64,000 bases of DNA from JBHENC01 sp046262295. GTDB taxonomy: Bacteria > Acidobacteriota > Blastocatellia > Pyrinomonadales > Pyrinomonadaceae. The notes beneath the pieces were generated by a model. That model searched no databases, had not been told where the DNA came from, and worked only from the letters and a program-made list of their open reading frames with translations. The position numbers were made by a program, and so were the translations under genes. This document shows, in pieces, positions 1 to 6,767 of the stretch; position 1 is the stretch's first letter, and each line of letters opens with the position of its first letter. The stretch covers positions 248,001 to 312,000 of the forward strand of contig JBHENC010000004.1 of assembly GCA_046262295.1 (NCBI GenBank), read 5' to 3'.

Positions 1-2
1 CG

Positions 3-1388
3 CGTGCGGCGTTGCTGTTCGGCATCAGAAATTTGCGCGCCGACGACCGCTTCAATGTCGTCTCGTTTGCGGGCGAAGAACATTTGATGTCCACGAGGCT
101 CGTTGCGGCGGACAATGCGGGGCGCGGGCGTGGAATGGATTTCGTGCAATCTTTGCGCTCGAACGGCGGCACGAATATCAATGACGCGGTGCTCGCCGCG
201 CTACGCCAATTCGATGTGGCGAATCGCCCGAAGATGATCGTGTTCCTGACGGACGGATTGCCGACGGTCGGCGAAACGAACATCGCAAGCATCGTCAACA
301 ACGTACACGACGCGAACGCGCGCAGCACAAACGCGCGTAACGCACACGCGAGCAACGTGCAATCCCGCAATGCCACCCGCAGCGGCATACGCTTGTTTAC
401 GTTCGGTGTCGGCTACGATGTGAACACGCAGTTGCTCGATAAGCTTGCGGCGGAGAACGGCGGCGCGGCTGATTACGTCGAACCGAAGGAAGATTTGGAA
501 GTTAAAGTCTCGAACTTTTTCGCAAAGGTCACGCATCCCGTGTTGACGGATTTACAGTTGGATATGGGCGGCGTCGAAACTGATTTCATCTACCCGCGCA
601 ATCTGCCGGACATTTTTCGCGGCACGCAGCTAACACTTATAGGCCGCTACCGCAACCCGAACGATTTGCGTCATGTCACGTTGCGATTGACGGGCGAGAG
701 CGGCGGACGCACGCGCACCTTCACTTACGCGGGCGAGCGTTTCCCGTTGGCCGAAGACGGCAACGATTTCCTGCCGCACTTGTGGGCGACGCGCCGCGTC
801 GGGTGGCTGCTGGAACAGATACGCACGAGCGGCGAGCAAAGAGAGTTACGCGACGAGATAGTTGATCTGGGCACGCGCTACGGCATCGTTACGCCTTATA
901 CGTCTTACCTCGCGCTCGAGCGTGAATCGCGGGCAATTGACGATCTGGCGATGCCCGCTGCTGCGCCGCGTCCAATGCAAGGTAACAGAAAAAGCAGAGG
1001 GGTAGTTTCAAACTCGGCGCGCAGCTCTATGGCGAATACTGCACCGGTGGCGAGCGCACCAACGCAGACAACGGGTGCAGAGGCCGTGCAATTTAGCAAA
1101 GATGCGCGGGCGCAGCAGGATGCGATCACCATCGAAGCCGATACGCCTGCCGCGACGACGGTACGCAATATACGCGGCAAGATTTTTTATCTGCGCGACG
1201 GCGTGTGGACGGATGAAGAGTTTAAGATGAACGCGCGTTTGCCGGAAGTGAAGCTCGTCTTCGGCAGCGACGATTATTTCGCGTTGCTCAAACGCGAGCC
1301 GCGTCTCGCAGAGTTCTTCGCGCTCGGCGAACGTGTGATCGTTGTCTTCGATTCGCGCGTTTACCGTGTCGGGAAGGATTCGCAGTAA
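3..1388 (+). CDS. VIT/VWA domain protein, C-terminal part (5' truncated)
   Basis: The reading frame is open to the left edge, so the N-terminal part (probably signal peptide, VIT domain and the MIDAS motif) lies outside the window. What remains starts inside a von Willebrand factor A domain: a DDRFNVVSF strand, a GGTNINDA segment and the IVFLTDGLPTVGE strand. After it comes the beta-rich region typical of inter-alpha-trypsin-inhibitor heavy-chain-like proteins, including the GTRYGIVTPYTSYLALE segment. The VWA domain carries an Asn/Ala/Arg-rich insertion (NVHDANARSTNARNAHAS and following) between two core strands. Such proteins are usually exported and bind metal and protein partners. The actual ligand is unknown. 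Confidence 0.85.
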   Translation, partial: RAALLFGIRNLRADDRFNVVSFAGEEHLMSTRLVAADNAGRGRGMDFVQSLRSNGGTNINDAVLAALRQFDVANRPKMIVFLTDGLPTVGETNIASIVNNVHDANARSTNARNAHASNVQSRNATRSGIRLFTFGVGYDVNTQLLDKLAAENGGAADYVEPKEDLEVKVSNFFAKVTHPVLTDLQLDMGGVETDFIYPRNLPDIFRGTQLTLIGRYRNPNDLRHVTLRLTGESGGRTRTFTYAGERFPLAEDGNDFLPHLWATRRVGWLLEQIRTSGEQRELRDEIVDLGTRYGIVTPYTSYLALERESRAIDDLAMPAAAPRPMQGNRKSRGVVSNSARSSMANTAPVASAPTQTTGAEAVQFSKDARAQQDAITIEADTPAATTVRNIRGKIFYLRDGVWTDEEFKMNARLPEVKLVFGSDDYFALLKREPRLAEFFALGERVIVVFDSRVYRVGKDSQ

Positions 1389-1431
1389 GCTGATCGCAAA
1401 GCGCAGCGTTAATCGGCTTTGCAGGGAAAGA

Positions 1432-1469
1432 ATGCGCCGCGTCTCTTGGTTGCGAGAGGCGCGGCGCAT
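1432..1469 (+). terminator. Stem-loop after the VIT/VWA gene
   Basis: ATGCGCCGCG (1432-1441) pairs with CGCGGCGCAT (1460-1469), and an inner CTCT/GAGAG pairing extends the stem. It lies 44 bp after the stop codon. Only a weak T-rich tail follows, so this is probably a transcription or processing end rather than a textbook terminator. Confidence 0.5.
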
Positions 1470-1601
1470 CTTGTGTTGCGGGCGCGAGTTCGTGTACAAC
1501 GACAAAGAGTTTTTCTAAGCCTTTGCTGCACAATTGCGCGAAACAAATTCTTTCATCTCGCAAACACACTCGGATATTAAAGATTCACGGAGTCGAATTT
1601 A

Positions 1602-2615
1602 ATGAGCATTGAACAAACGCGCAGGGCTGAAACGCGCCCGCGAAGGATGGAGCGCGTCGTGCTGCCTGTGGTTTTAGGGTTAGCGTTGGCGGCAAGCGGA
1701 ATCGTGGCGGCGGCGGGTGGCTGGCGCGTGGTGCGGCAGGGGCTGGCGGGCAAAGATTTGAACGCGGTCTATTTTACAGATACGAAACGCGGTTGGATCG
1801 CGGGCGACGAAGGGTTCGTCGGCTACACGGAGGACGGCGGACGCCATTGGGAGCGGCAGAAATTGGCGACGGGTGATGCCGTCAACGACATCTATTTTCG
1901 CAACCGCGACGATGGATTTCTGCTCGCCGGAAATCGTATCTTCGAAACGCAGGACGGCGGCGAAGAATGGCGCGAAGCGGCTCGCTTCGCGGCGCAGGAT
2001 TTCGGCGGCGCGCAGCCGGAACTTTATAGCGTTCGCTTCGGCAGCAAAAAGAGAGGCTGGGTGGTCGGCTCCGCCAGCCGCCGCGACAAGGTTGTGGACA
2101 GTCTGGTGCTCAACACAAACGATGGCGGCGCGAGTTGGGTGCGCCAGCCCGTCGCCGTGCGCACGGAGTTGATTCATGTGGATTTCGTGAATGACGAACG
2201 CGGTTGGATCGTCGGCGCGAGCGGCACAATTCTGCATACGGAAGACGGCGGCGATACATGGACGCCGCAACGCTCGAACACGGACGCGACGCTTTATCAC
2301 GTGGACTTTCGCAACAACCGCATCGGCTGGGCGGTCGGCGAACGCGGAACCGTGCTGCGCACGACGGACGGCGGCGACGCATGGTTTCCGGTAACGGTTC
2401 CGGTGCGCGCGACGCTCTTGAGCGTGCAGTTTGTCAACGACGACGAAGGCTGGATCGTCGGTCGCGGCGGCACAATCCTGCGCACCGGCGACGGCGGCCG
2501 CACATGGATACGCCAGCAAAGCCGCACGACACAGAACCTCTACGCCTTCTTCGCCGACAAGAAAAACAACTGGGCCGTCGGCGGCGACGGAATGGTGTTG
2601 CAATACGAACGCTGA
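1602..2615 (+). CDS. Ycf48-like (BNR repeat) beta-propeller protein
   Basis: Protein of 337 aa with a basic N-terminus and one hydrophobic segment (about residues 20-42, VVLPVVLGLALAASGIVAAA), so it is probably exported or membrane-anchored. The rest is a run of repeats of about 45 residues built on 'GW.VG..G.....T.DGG..W', the signature of the Ycf48/photosystem II assembly-factor-like and sialidase-type BNR propellers. In non-photosynthetic bacteria the role of these proteins is mostly unknown, with extracellular protein binding the usual guess. The start is supported by an ACGGAG ribosome site about 10 nt upstream. The last 84 bp of the gene and 43 bp beyond it are duplicated downstream (3389-3515). 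Confidence 0.85.
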   Translation: MSIEQTRRAETRPRRMERVVLPVVLGLALAASGIVAAAGGWRVVRQGLAGKDLNAVYFTDTKRGWIAGDEGFVGYTEDGGRHWERQKLATGDAVNDIYFRNRDDGFLLAGNRIFETQDGGEEWREAARFAAQDFGGAQPELYSVRFGSKKRGWVVGSASRRDKVVDSLVLNTNDGGASWVRQPVAVRTELIHVDFVNDERGWIVGASGTILHTEDGGDTWTPQRSNTDATLYHVDFRNNRIGWAVGERGTVLRTTDGGDAWFPVTVPVRATLLSVQFVNDDEGWIVGRGGTILRTGDGGRTWIRQQSRTTQNLYAFFADKKNNWAVGGDGMVLQYER

Positions 2616-2658
2616 TTCAAAATTCTACAATCATTAGCCGCCGCAACGGTTCACAGAA
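2532..2658 (+). repeat. Direct repeat copy 1 (3' end of the Ycf48-like gene)
   Basis: This 127-bp stretch covers the last 28 codons of the propeller gene plus about 43 bp of downstream DNA. It matches 3389-3515 with only about a dozen differences. The two copies bracket the toxin-antitoxin pair at 2756-3357. Confidence 0.9.
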
Positions 2659-2698
2659 TGGCGTCCTAGCCTTACGCCGCATAATATCTGTCGGTTTG

Positions 2699-2725
2699 CT
2701 CTCGCTTAATTCGGACAAGCGAGAG
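2699..2725. promoter_or_regulatory. 9-bp perfect inverted repeat upstream of the TA pair
   Basis: CTCTCGCTT (2699-2707) and AAGCGAGAG (2717-2725) form a perfect dyad with a 9-nt centre, 30 bp before the antitoxin start. No T-run follows, so an operator for autoregulation of the toxin-antitoxin pair is more likely than a terminator. No convincing -35/-10 pair was seen around it. Confidence 0.4.
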
Positions 2726-2755
2726 TAAGATGTTGATTGCAAGTCCGAGTTTGAA

Positions 2756-3001
2756 ATGAGAAGTAAAATGCTGGACAAAATCACCGTTAATCCCAAAATC
2801 CATTTTGGCAAGCCTTGCGTTGCGGGAACACGCATTACCGTTCAGAGCGTCCTTGAATTGCTTGGCGAAGGTCTTTCTTTTGCCAAAATAACTGAGGATT
2901 ATTATCCAGAGTTGAAAGATGACGATATTCGCGCGTGCCTTGGTTATGCTATCGCGTTGGTTGCCGCAGAGGATATTCACTTGGCGGCGGTCACGGTGTG
3001 A
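2756..3001 (+). CDS. DUF433-family antitoxin
   Basis: Small protein of 81 aa with the DUF433 hallmark near the N-terminus (ITVNPKIHFGKPCVAGTRITV), followed by a helix-turn-helix-like segment (VLELLGEGLSFAKITEDYYPEL.DDDIRACLGYA). DUF433 proteins are the DNA-binding antitoxin half of VapB45-like modules. An alternative start at 2768 (MLDKITVNP) fits the family N-terminus better, and no strong ribosome site separates the two. The stop codon overlaps the GTG start of the next gene (GTGA), the usual translational coupling in such pairs. The module is flanked by a direct repeat, which suggests recent acquisition or rearrangement. Confidence 0.85.
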   Translation: MRSKMLDKITVNPKIHFGKPCVAGTRITVQSVLELLGEGLSFAKITEDYYPELKDDDIRACLGYAIALVAAEDIHLAAVTV

Positions 3002-3357
3002 AGTTTTTGTTTGACCAGGATGTGTATGCGGTGACGGCGCGTTTTCTTGTCGGGTTAGGCCACGATGCCGTTTCAGCGTCGGAAATAGGAATGTCGCAAG
3101 CCGATGATGAGGACTTGCTCAAGACGGCGCAAGAACAGGGAAGAATTTTTGTCACACGCGATAGAGATTTCGGGAATCTGGTCTTCGTCAAAAGTTTGGG
3201 AGCTGGAGTCTTATATTTGCGCATTTTGCCGTCAAACAAGGATGCCGTTCATGCCGAGCTTGAGCGCGTGCTAAAAACATATTCTGAAGATGAGCTAAGG
3301 AAGGCTTTCGTCGTAGTCGAGCCTGCCGCGCATAGGTTCAGAAAGCCCTTGAAATAA
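2998..3357 (+). CDS. DUF5615 (PIN-like) toxin
   Basis: Protein of 119 aa beginning at a GTG that overlaps the antitoxin stop by 4 nt. It has the DUF5615/Mut7-C PIN-like pattern: N-terminal KFLFDQDV with an acidic residue, a central SEIGMSQADDEDLLKTAQEQGRIFVTRDRDFG block and a conserved acidic pair in TRDRDFGNL. This family is the predicted ribonuclease toxin partner of DUF433 antitoxins. An ATG start would remove the first strand, so the coupled GTG is preferred. Its activity is predicted from the family only. Confidence 0.85.
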   Translation: MKFLFDQDVYAVTARFLVGLGHDAVSASEIGMSQADDEDLLKTAQEQGRIFVTRDRDFGNLVFVKSLGAGVLYLRILPSNKDAVHAELERVLKTYSEDELRKAFVVVEPAAHRFRKPLK

Positions 3358-3367
3358 AATGGTCTGA

Positions 3368-3472
3368 ACCCGCCACGCCATCACCGCGCAGAACCTCTAC
3401 GCCTTCTTCGCCGACAAGAAAAACAACTGGGCCGTCGGCGGCGACGGAATGATCTTGCAGTACGAACGCTGA
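3368..3472 (+). pseudogene. Remnant of a second Ycf48-like gene (last about 33 codons)
   Basis: In frame this reads QNLYAFFADKKNNWAVGGDG then MILQYER-stop. It matches the C-terminus of the propeller protein at 1602-2615 except for V to I, with further silent changes. An in-frame TGA at 3365 closes it upstream and no start codon is present. The mainly conservative and silent differences suggest it once was the end of a functional paralogue rather than a fresh copy. Confidence 0.8.
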
Positions 3473-3515
3473 TTCAAAGTTCTACAACAATCAGCCGCCG
3501 CAACAGTTTACGGAA
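3389..3515 (+). repeat. Direct repeat copy 2
   Basis: Partner of 2532-2658, same orientation, 857 bp downstream. Similarity covers the coding end, the stop codon and about 43 bp of 3' flank, then stops. Confidence 0.9.
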
Positions 3516-3546
3516 AGTTGCTTGAGCATAAGGTGTCTAATACTTG

Positions 3547-4190
3547 TTGGGTTTCTTCATTTGGCACATCAACATATGCGGACTCGCAAAATCATCATAA
3601 GTCTTAGCGTCGCACCGCTTCTTTGGGTCACGTCTTTTGCTCAAACGCCCAAATCGAAATCGTTATCCCCAACGTTGGAATCTATCCCAACCGTTGAATT
3701 CTGCGACCTAACAGTTCACCCGAAGCTCTACGTTGGAAAACTCATTCGCGTCAAAGCCACCTTTATTTGGTGGTGGGAATCGTCGTATTTGTACAACTCG
3801 CAATGCGACACCAATCAGAAAAAAATCCATAATGGCCTCGACTGTTCGGGAGGGGCGAACTGTGAACGGCTTAGCAAAGAGGTCTATGGTTACTTCAGAG
3901 ACGGTCAACTTCCGAACGTAATTGGCCCGGCTTATCGTTCTGACGTTACGGTCCTCGGTCGTTTGGTTGGTCCAAAGAAACCCGGATTCGGCCACTTGAA
4001 TAGTTTCAAATTCGAATTTCGTATTCGCAAGGTGGAAGCGGCATTGCCAGTAGCGAGGGTGCTTCCATGATCGCTCATTGCTGGGGCGAAACCCAACAAA
4101 TCGTTGGACGCGAGCGGCGGGAGCGCCTCTCGCAACTGGCTTGGTGCGGCGGAGGGTGTTTTGATTCGCGCCGCCGCGTCAACTCAACCG
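3547..4190 (+). mobile_element. Integron-type gene cassette
   Basis: The segment begins within GTTGGGT (3546-3552, fitting GTTRRRY) and ends at the G of GTTGGGC (4190-4196). It holds one gene (3576-4070) followed by an attC site. In real cassettes the R'' box is complementary to the first bases of the same cassette. Here R'' ACCCAAC (4091-4097) is the exact reverse complement of GTTGGGT at the left edge, and it mismatches the downstream R' by one base, as expected when that R' belongs to the next cassette. No integrase gene lies in the window, so this would be a cassette outside a complete integron. Confidence 0.7.
3576..4070 (+). CDS. Cassette-borne exported protein of unknown function
   Basis: Protein of 164 aa from the ATG at 3576. 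An upstream in-frame start at 3522 would add 18 residues and spoil the signal peptide. The N-terminus MRTRKIIISLSVAPLLWVTSFAQ is a typical Sec signal. The mature part has four cysteines (FCDL, SQCDT, GLDCSG, ANCERL) and a beta-rich pattern with WWWESSYLY and a C-terminal GFGHLNSFKFEFRI stretch, suggestive of a small OB-like or lipocalin-like fold. The family is not recognised by name. It is the only gene between the cassette edges and the attC site starts 20 bp after its stop. Confidence 0.75.
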   Translation: MRTRKIIISLSVAPLLWVTSFAQTPKSKSLSPTLESIPTVEFCDLTVHPKLYVGKLIRVKATFIWWWESSYLYNSQCDTNQKKIHNGLDCSGGANCERLSKEVYGYFRDGQLPNVIGPAYRSDVTVLGRLVGPKKPGFGHLNSFKFEFRIRKVEAALPVARVLP

Positions 4191-4196
4191 TTGGGC
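4091..4196 (+). other. attC recombination site
   Basis: Boxes in order: R'' ACCCAAC (4091-4097), 5-nt spacer, L'' GTTGGACGCG (4103-4112), a central variable region of 62 nt with further self-pairing (CGGCG with CGCCG), L' CGCGTCAAC (4175-4183), 6-nt spacer, R' GTTGGGC (4190-4196). L'' and L' pair perfectly except for one extra G in L'', the extrahelical base that gives strand choice in known attC sites. Box sequences, spacers and total length (106 bp) all fit integron attC sites. Confidence 0.8.
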
Positions 4197-4243
4197 GCGT
4201 CGTGGTTGAAGTCAATAAGCGAGTTATGCAAAATTAAAAATCT

Positions 4244-4663
4244 ATGATTGTTCCAAAGTTAAATGCGGTGTTGGAAACTGCCCTTTATGTTGCGGACTTG
4301 GAACGCGCAGTCTGCTTTTACAAAACGATTTTTGAATTTGACCCGATTTCTTCAAGCGAACGGCTTTGCGCTTTGAATGTTTCAAACCGACAGGTTCTGC
4401 TTTTGTTCCTTAAGGGGGCTTCAACTGTTGCGAAGGCTACTTCCGGCGGCATCATTCCACCAACTGACGGCGACGGACAATTACACTTAGCTTTTGCAAT
4501 CGCGGCAAGTGAGTTAGAGCAGTGGGAGAATTGGTTGGTTGAAAACGGCATTGAAATCGAGAGCAAAGTGAAGTGGCCGCTCGGCGGAACGAGCATTTAC
4601 TTCCGAGACCCGGACAAGCACTTGTTGGAACTCGCCACGCCCGGAGTGTGGACGATATACTAA
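4244..4663 (+). CDS. VOC-family (glyoxalase/bleomycin-resistance fold) protein
   Basis: Protein of 139 aa with a single vicinal-oxygen-chelate unit: VLETALYVADLERAVCFYKTIFEFDP at the N-terminus, a central HLAFAIAASELEQWENWL helix and the C-terminal GGTSIYFRDPDKHLLELATPGVW, which contains the conserved metal-ligand Glu. Such proteins bind divalent metal and act on small electrophiles, antibiotics or aromatic substrates. The substrate cannot be told from sequence. The gene starts 48 bp after the attC R' box, the normal position for the next cassette gene, but no convincing attC follows it. Confidence 0.85.
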   Translation: MIVPKLNAVLETALYVADLERAVCFYKTIFEFDPISSSERLCALNVSNRQVLLLFLKGASTVAKATSGGIIPPTDGDGQLHLAFAIAASELEQWENWLVENGIEIESKVKWPLGGTSIYFRDPDKHLLELATPGVWTIY

Positions 4664-4786
4664 TTGCTTTTAAGGCAACGGTGCGGTGGCAGACATTCAT
4701 CTGATGTTTTGATCGCGGTTGCTTTGAGGCGGCTGGTTTGAGTCTGACAGCCGAGAAGTGACAGTCGATTCCTCCTGTAACTTGAA

Positions 4787-4823
4787 CCGCCCGGCGTGCG
4801 TTGTGCATACCGGGCGGCTTTTT
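4787..4823 (+). terminator. Rho-independent terminator after the accessory island
   Basis: CCGCCCGG (4787-4794) pairs with CCGGGCGG (4810-4817), followed by CTTTTT on the plus strand. The stem can also act as a stop for the convergent minus-strand peptidase gene ending at 4851. Confidence 0.85.
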
Positions 4824-4850
4824 GTTGTCTGAAATTGCCAAACGGCGGCT

Positions 4851-6641
4851 TTACGGGTTGATTTGCGCGCGCGTGCCTGTGAAGGGCAGCGCGGGCGCGT
4901 TCGGGATGTCCAGATTGACGGAGCCGGTCATGCGATTATCTGCGGCGTTGCCGGTCAGCTTGGCGTCAATCTTTCGCCCCTGCATATCAATGGAGAGGGC
5001 GGCGTCGAAGCCGTTGCTGTTGAGCTTCAAATCACTTAACGCGATGTCGCCGCCGAGCGGAGATTTGACGCTGCCGCTTAAAGCGTCGCCGCTTTGGTTG
5101 ATGATTAAAGTGGCGGGAACGGTCTGGCCGTTCGGCGTGGTGATTTGCAGCGTCCATGAACCGACAAGGTCGGCGGCTTTGCCGTTTGTCGCGGCGTTGG
5201 CCTGTCCGTTCGTCGAAGGCGTTGCGGCCTGTGTCGCGGCTGTTCCGCCGCCGTTTGCTGCGGCGCTCATCTCTTTGCGCTGGCCTTGCGTGTCGTAAAG
5301 TTCTAGGGTCTGCGCGTAAGGCTTGATTTGATCCCTGATCTGATCGGCGTCGCCGACGATGATGATAGCGACGCGATCCGGCGTGATGTATTGCCGTGCG
5401 ACGCGCGTGATGTCTGCGGAGGTGACGGCGTTGATGCGTTCGCGGTAAGTCTCAAGATTGTTGGCGGGCAGATCGAACATCTTAATCTGCACGAGCTGAT
5501 TGATGAGACCTTCTTGCGTTTCGAGCTGGATGGGAAAGACACCCGTGAGATACGACTTCGCATCGCGTATCTCTTTTTCGGAGACGGGTTCGGTGCGAAT
5601 GCGGTCTAACTCGTAAAAGAATTCTTTGAGGGCTTCGCCGGTGACGGGCGTGCGTACTTCGGATGAAGCACGGAAAGCTCCGGCGTTGCGCCGCGCGTCA
5701 AGGCTCGAATATGCGCCGTAGGTCAAGCTTCTTTTCTCGCGCAGATTCAGGAAGAGGCGCGAGGAAGCGTTTTGTCCGAGCACCGTGTTCATCACGACAG
5801 CCGGAATATAATCCGCACTGGCGCGCGTTAATCCCAGATTGGCGATAATGATATTCGACTGCGCGGATTTGGGACGATCAACGAGATAAACGACGCGGCT
5901 TGAGCGCGCGGGCGGAGCCGGAAAATTCTGCGCGAGCGGTTGGCCTTTGCTCCAGTTGCCGAAAAGATTTTCGACGCGCTTCATCAACTCTTCGCGGTTA
6001 ACGTCGCCGACGACCACAAAGACGGCGCTGTTCGGCACGAAATTCTGTTTATGGAAGCTCTGCAACTTGTCGCGCGTAATCGCGTCAACGGAAGCGGGCG
6101 TCGGCCCCACTATGGAATACGGATTGTCGCCGTAGACGACTTTGGCGAGCCGCTCGCTGGCGAGAAAATCCGGGCGCGAGCGTTGCAGCACGAGACTTTG
6201 CTGGGTAGTCTGCTTCGAGCGCGCGAGTTCATCTTCGGGAAACGTCGGATGCAAGGCGATGTCCGCCATCAAATCGAGAATCTGATTGCGATAGATGGAG
6301 AGCACGGAGGCCGCGACCGTCGTATAGTCCGCGTTGGCTCCGGCGCTTAGAGACGCGCCGAGACGCGCCACTTCGTCGGCAATCTGTTTGCTGGTGCGCG
6401 ACTCCGTGCCTTCATTCAAAAGGTTCGTCATCATCAAGGTCAGGCCGGGCAAGCCGGACGGGTCGTTGGCGTTGCCTGTCCGCAGCGCGAGACGATAGCT
6501 GACAATCGGCAGGCGTTTGTCTTCGACGATGACGACGCGCAAACCGTTGGCGAGCGTCGTCTCGTAAGGCTTCGGAATCGTGATCGGCTTAGCGGGCAAA
6601 GGCGCGGGCGGTTGGCGGCGGAACTCTTCTGTTTGATTCAT
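4851..6641 (-). CDS. M16-family peptidase-like protein, non-catalytic partner
   Basis: About 596 aa from the ATG at 6641 (MNQTEEFRRQ). It has two M16 (insulinase/pitrilysin-type) domains: ETTLANGLRVVIVEDKRLPIVSYRLALR opens the first and RDKLQSFHKQNFVPNSAVFVVVGDV its end, and the second carries the R...Y signature (NLREKRSLTYGAYSSLDARRNAG). The HXXEH zinc motif is absent (LTLMMTNLLNEGTE at that place), so this is the inactive subunit that pairs with the active M16 protein encoded just upstream. The C-terminal about 130 residues form an extra domain (VGSWTLQITTPNGQTVPATL). An N-terminal signal peptide exists in another frame at 6638-6739, which suggests a frameshift near 6670-6690. The true gene then probably starts at 6739. 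Confidence 0.85.
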   Translation of the reverse strand: MNQTEEFRRQPPAPLPAKPITIPKPYETTLANGLRVVIVEDKRLPIVSYRLALRTGNANDPSGLPGLTLMMTNLLNEGTESRTSKQIADEVARLGASLSAGANADYTTVAASVLSIYRNQILDLMADIALHPTFPEDELARSKQTTQQSLVLQRSRPDFLASERLAKVVYGDNPYSIVGPTPASVDAITRDKLQSFHKQNFVPNSAVFVVVGDVNREELMKRVENLFGNWSKGQPLAQNFPAPPARSSRVVYLVDRPKSAQSNIIIANLGLTRASADYIPAVVMNTVLGQNASSRLFLNLREKRSLTYGAYSSLDARRNAGAFRASSEVRTPVTGEALKEFFYELDRIRTEPVSEKEIRDAKSYLTGVFPIQLETQEGLINQLVQIKMFDLPANNLETYRERINAVTSADITRVARQYITPDRVAIIIVGDADQIRDQIKPYAQTLELYDTQGQRKEMSAAANGGGTAATQAATPSTNGQANAATNGKAADLVGSWTLQITTPNGQTVPATLIINQSGDALSGSVKSPLGGDIALSDLKLNSNGFDAALSIDMQGRKIDAKLTGNAADNRMTGSVNLDIPNAPALPFTGTRAQINP

Positions 6642-6739
6642 AGTTTGCGGCGCAGTTCGAGTTTGCGCGGAGAGGTCATTGACGAAACGGCGCTCAATGC
6701 GAGCGCGAGGCAGAGCGTCCAATAAAATTGGCGAGTCAT
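6638..6739 (-). pseudogene. Out-of-frame signal peptide of the M16-like protein
   Basis: From the ATG at 6739 the minus strand encodes MTRQFYWTLCLALALSAVSS, a classic Sec signal peptide, preceded by AAGGAG about 13 nt upstream. This frame ends at a TGA overlapping the ATG at 6641. The adjacent frame, which joins the peptidase, encodes LSAQTRTAPQT just before that ATG, which looks like the region after a signal peptide. A single-base indel would join the two. It could be a real mutation, a sequencing error, or a short translated leader coupled through ATGA. Confidence 0.6.
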
Positions 6740-6767
6740 GGGGTGTGCGAATCTCCTTACGCTTTCT

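Noticed and set aside
1680..2603. A 307-codon open frame on the minus strand
   Set aside because: It lies exactly antisense to the Ycf48-like repeats; its sequence is only the mirrored repeat pattern and has no family features.
2532..3515. Direct repeat as a transposon target-site duplication
   Set aside because: Copies of 127 bp with a dozen differences are far too long and diverged for a target duplication, and no transposase is present.
4664..4740. A possible second attC after the VOC gene (AAGGCAAC ... GTTGCTTT)
   Set aside because: The outer boxes pair but do not fit RYYYAAC/GTTRRRY and no L boxes are visible. At best a decayed site.
4801..5298. Plus-strand frame over the M16 3' end
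   Set aside because: Antisense shadow of the M16-like coding region with no motif.
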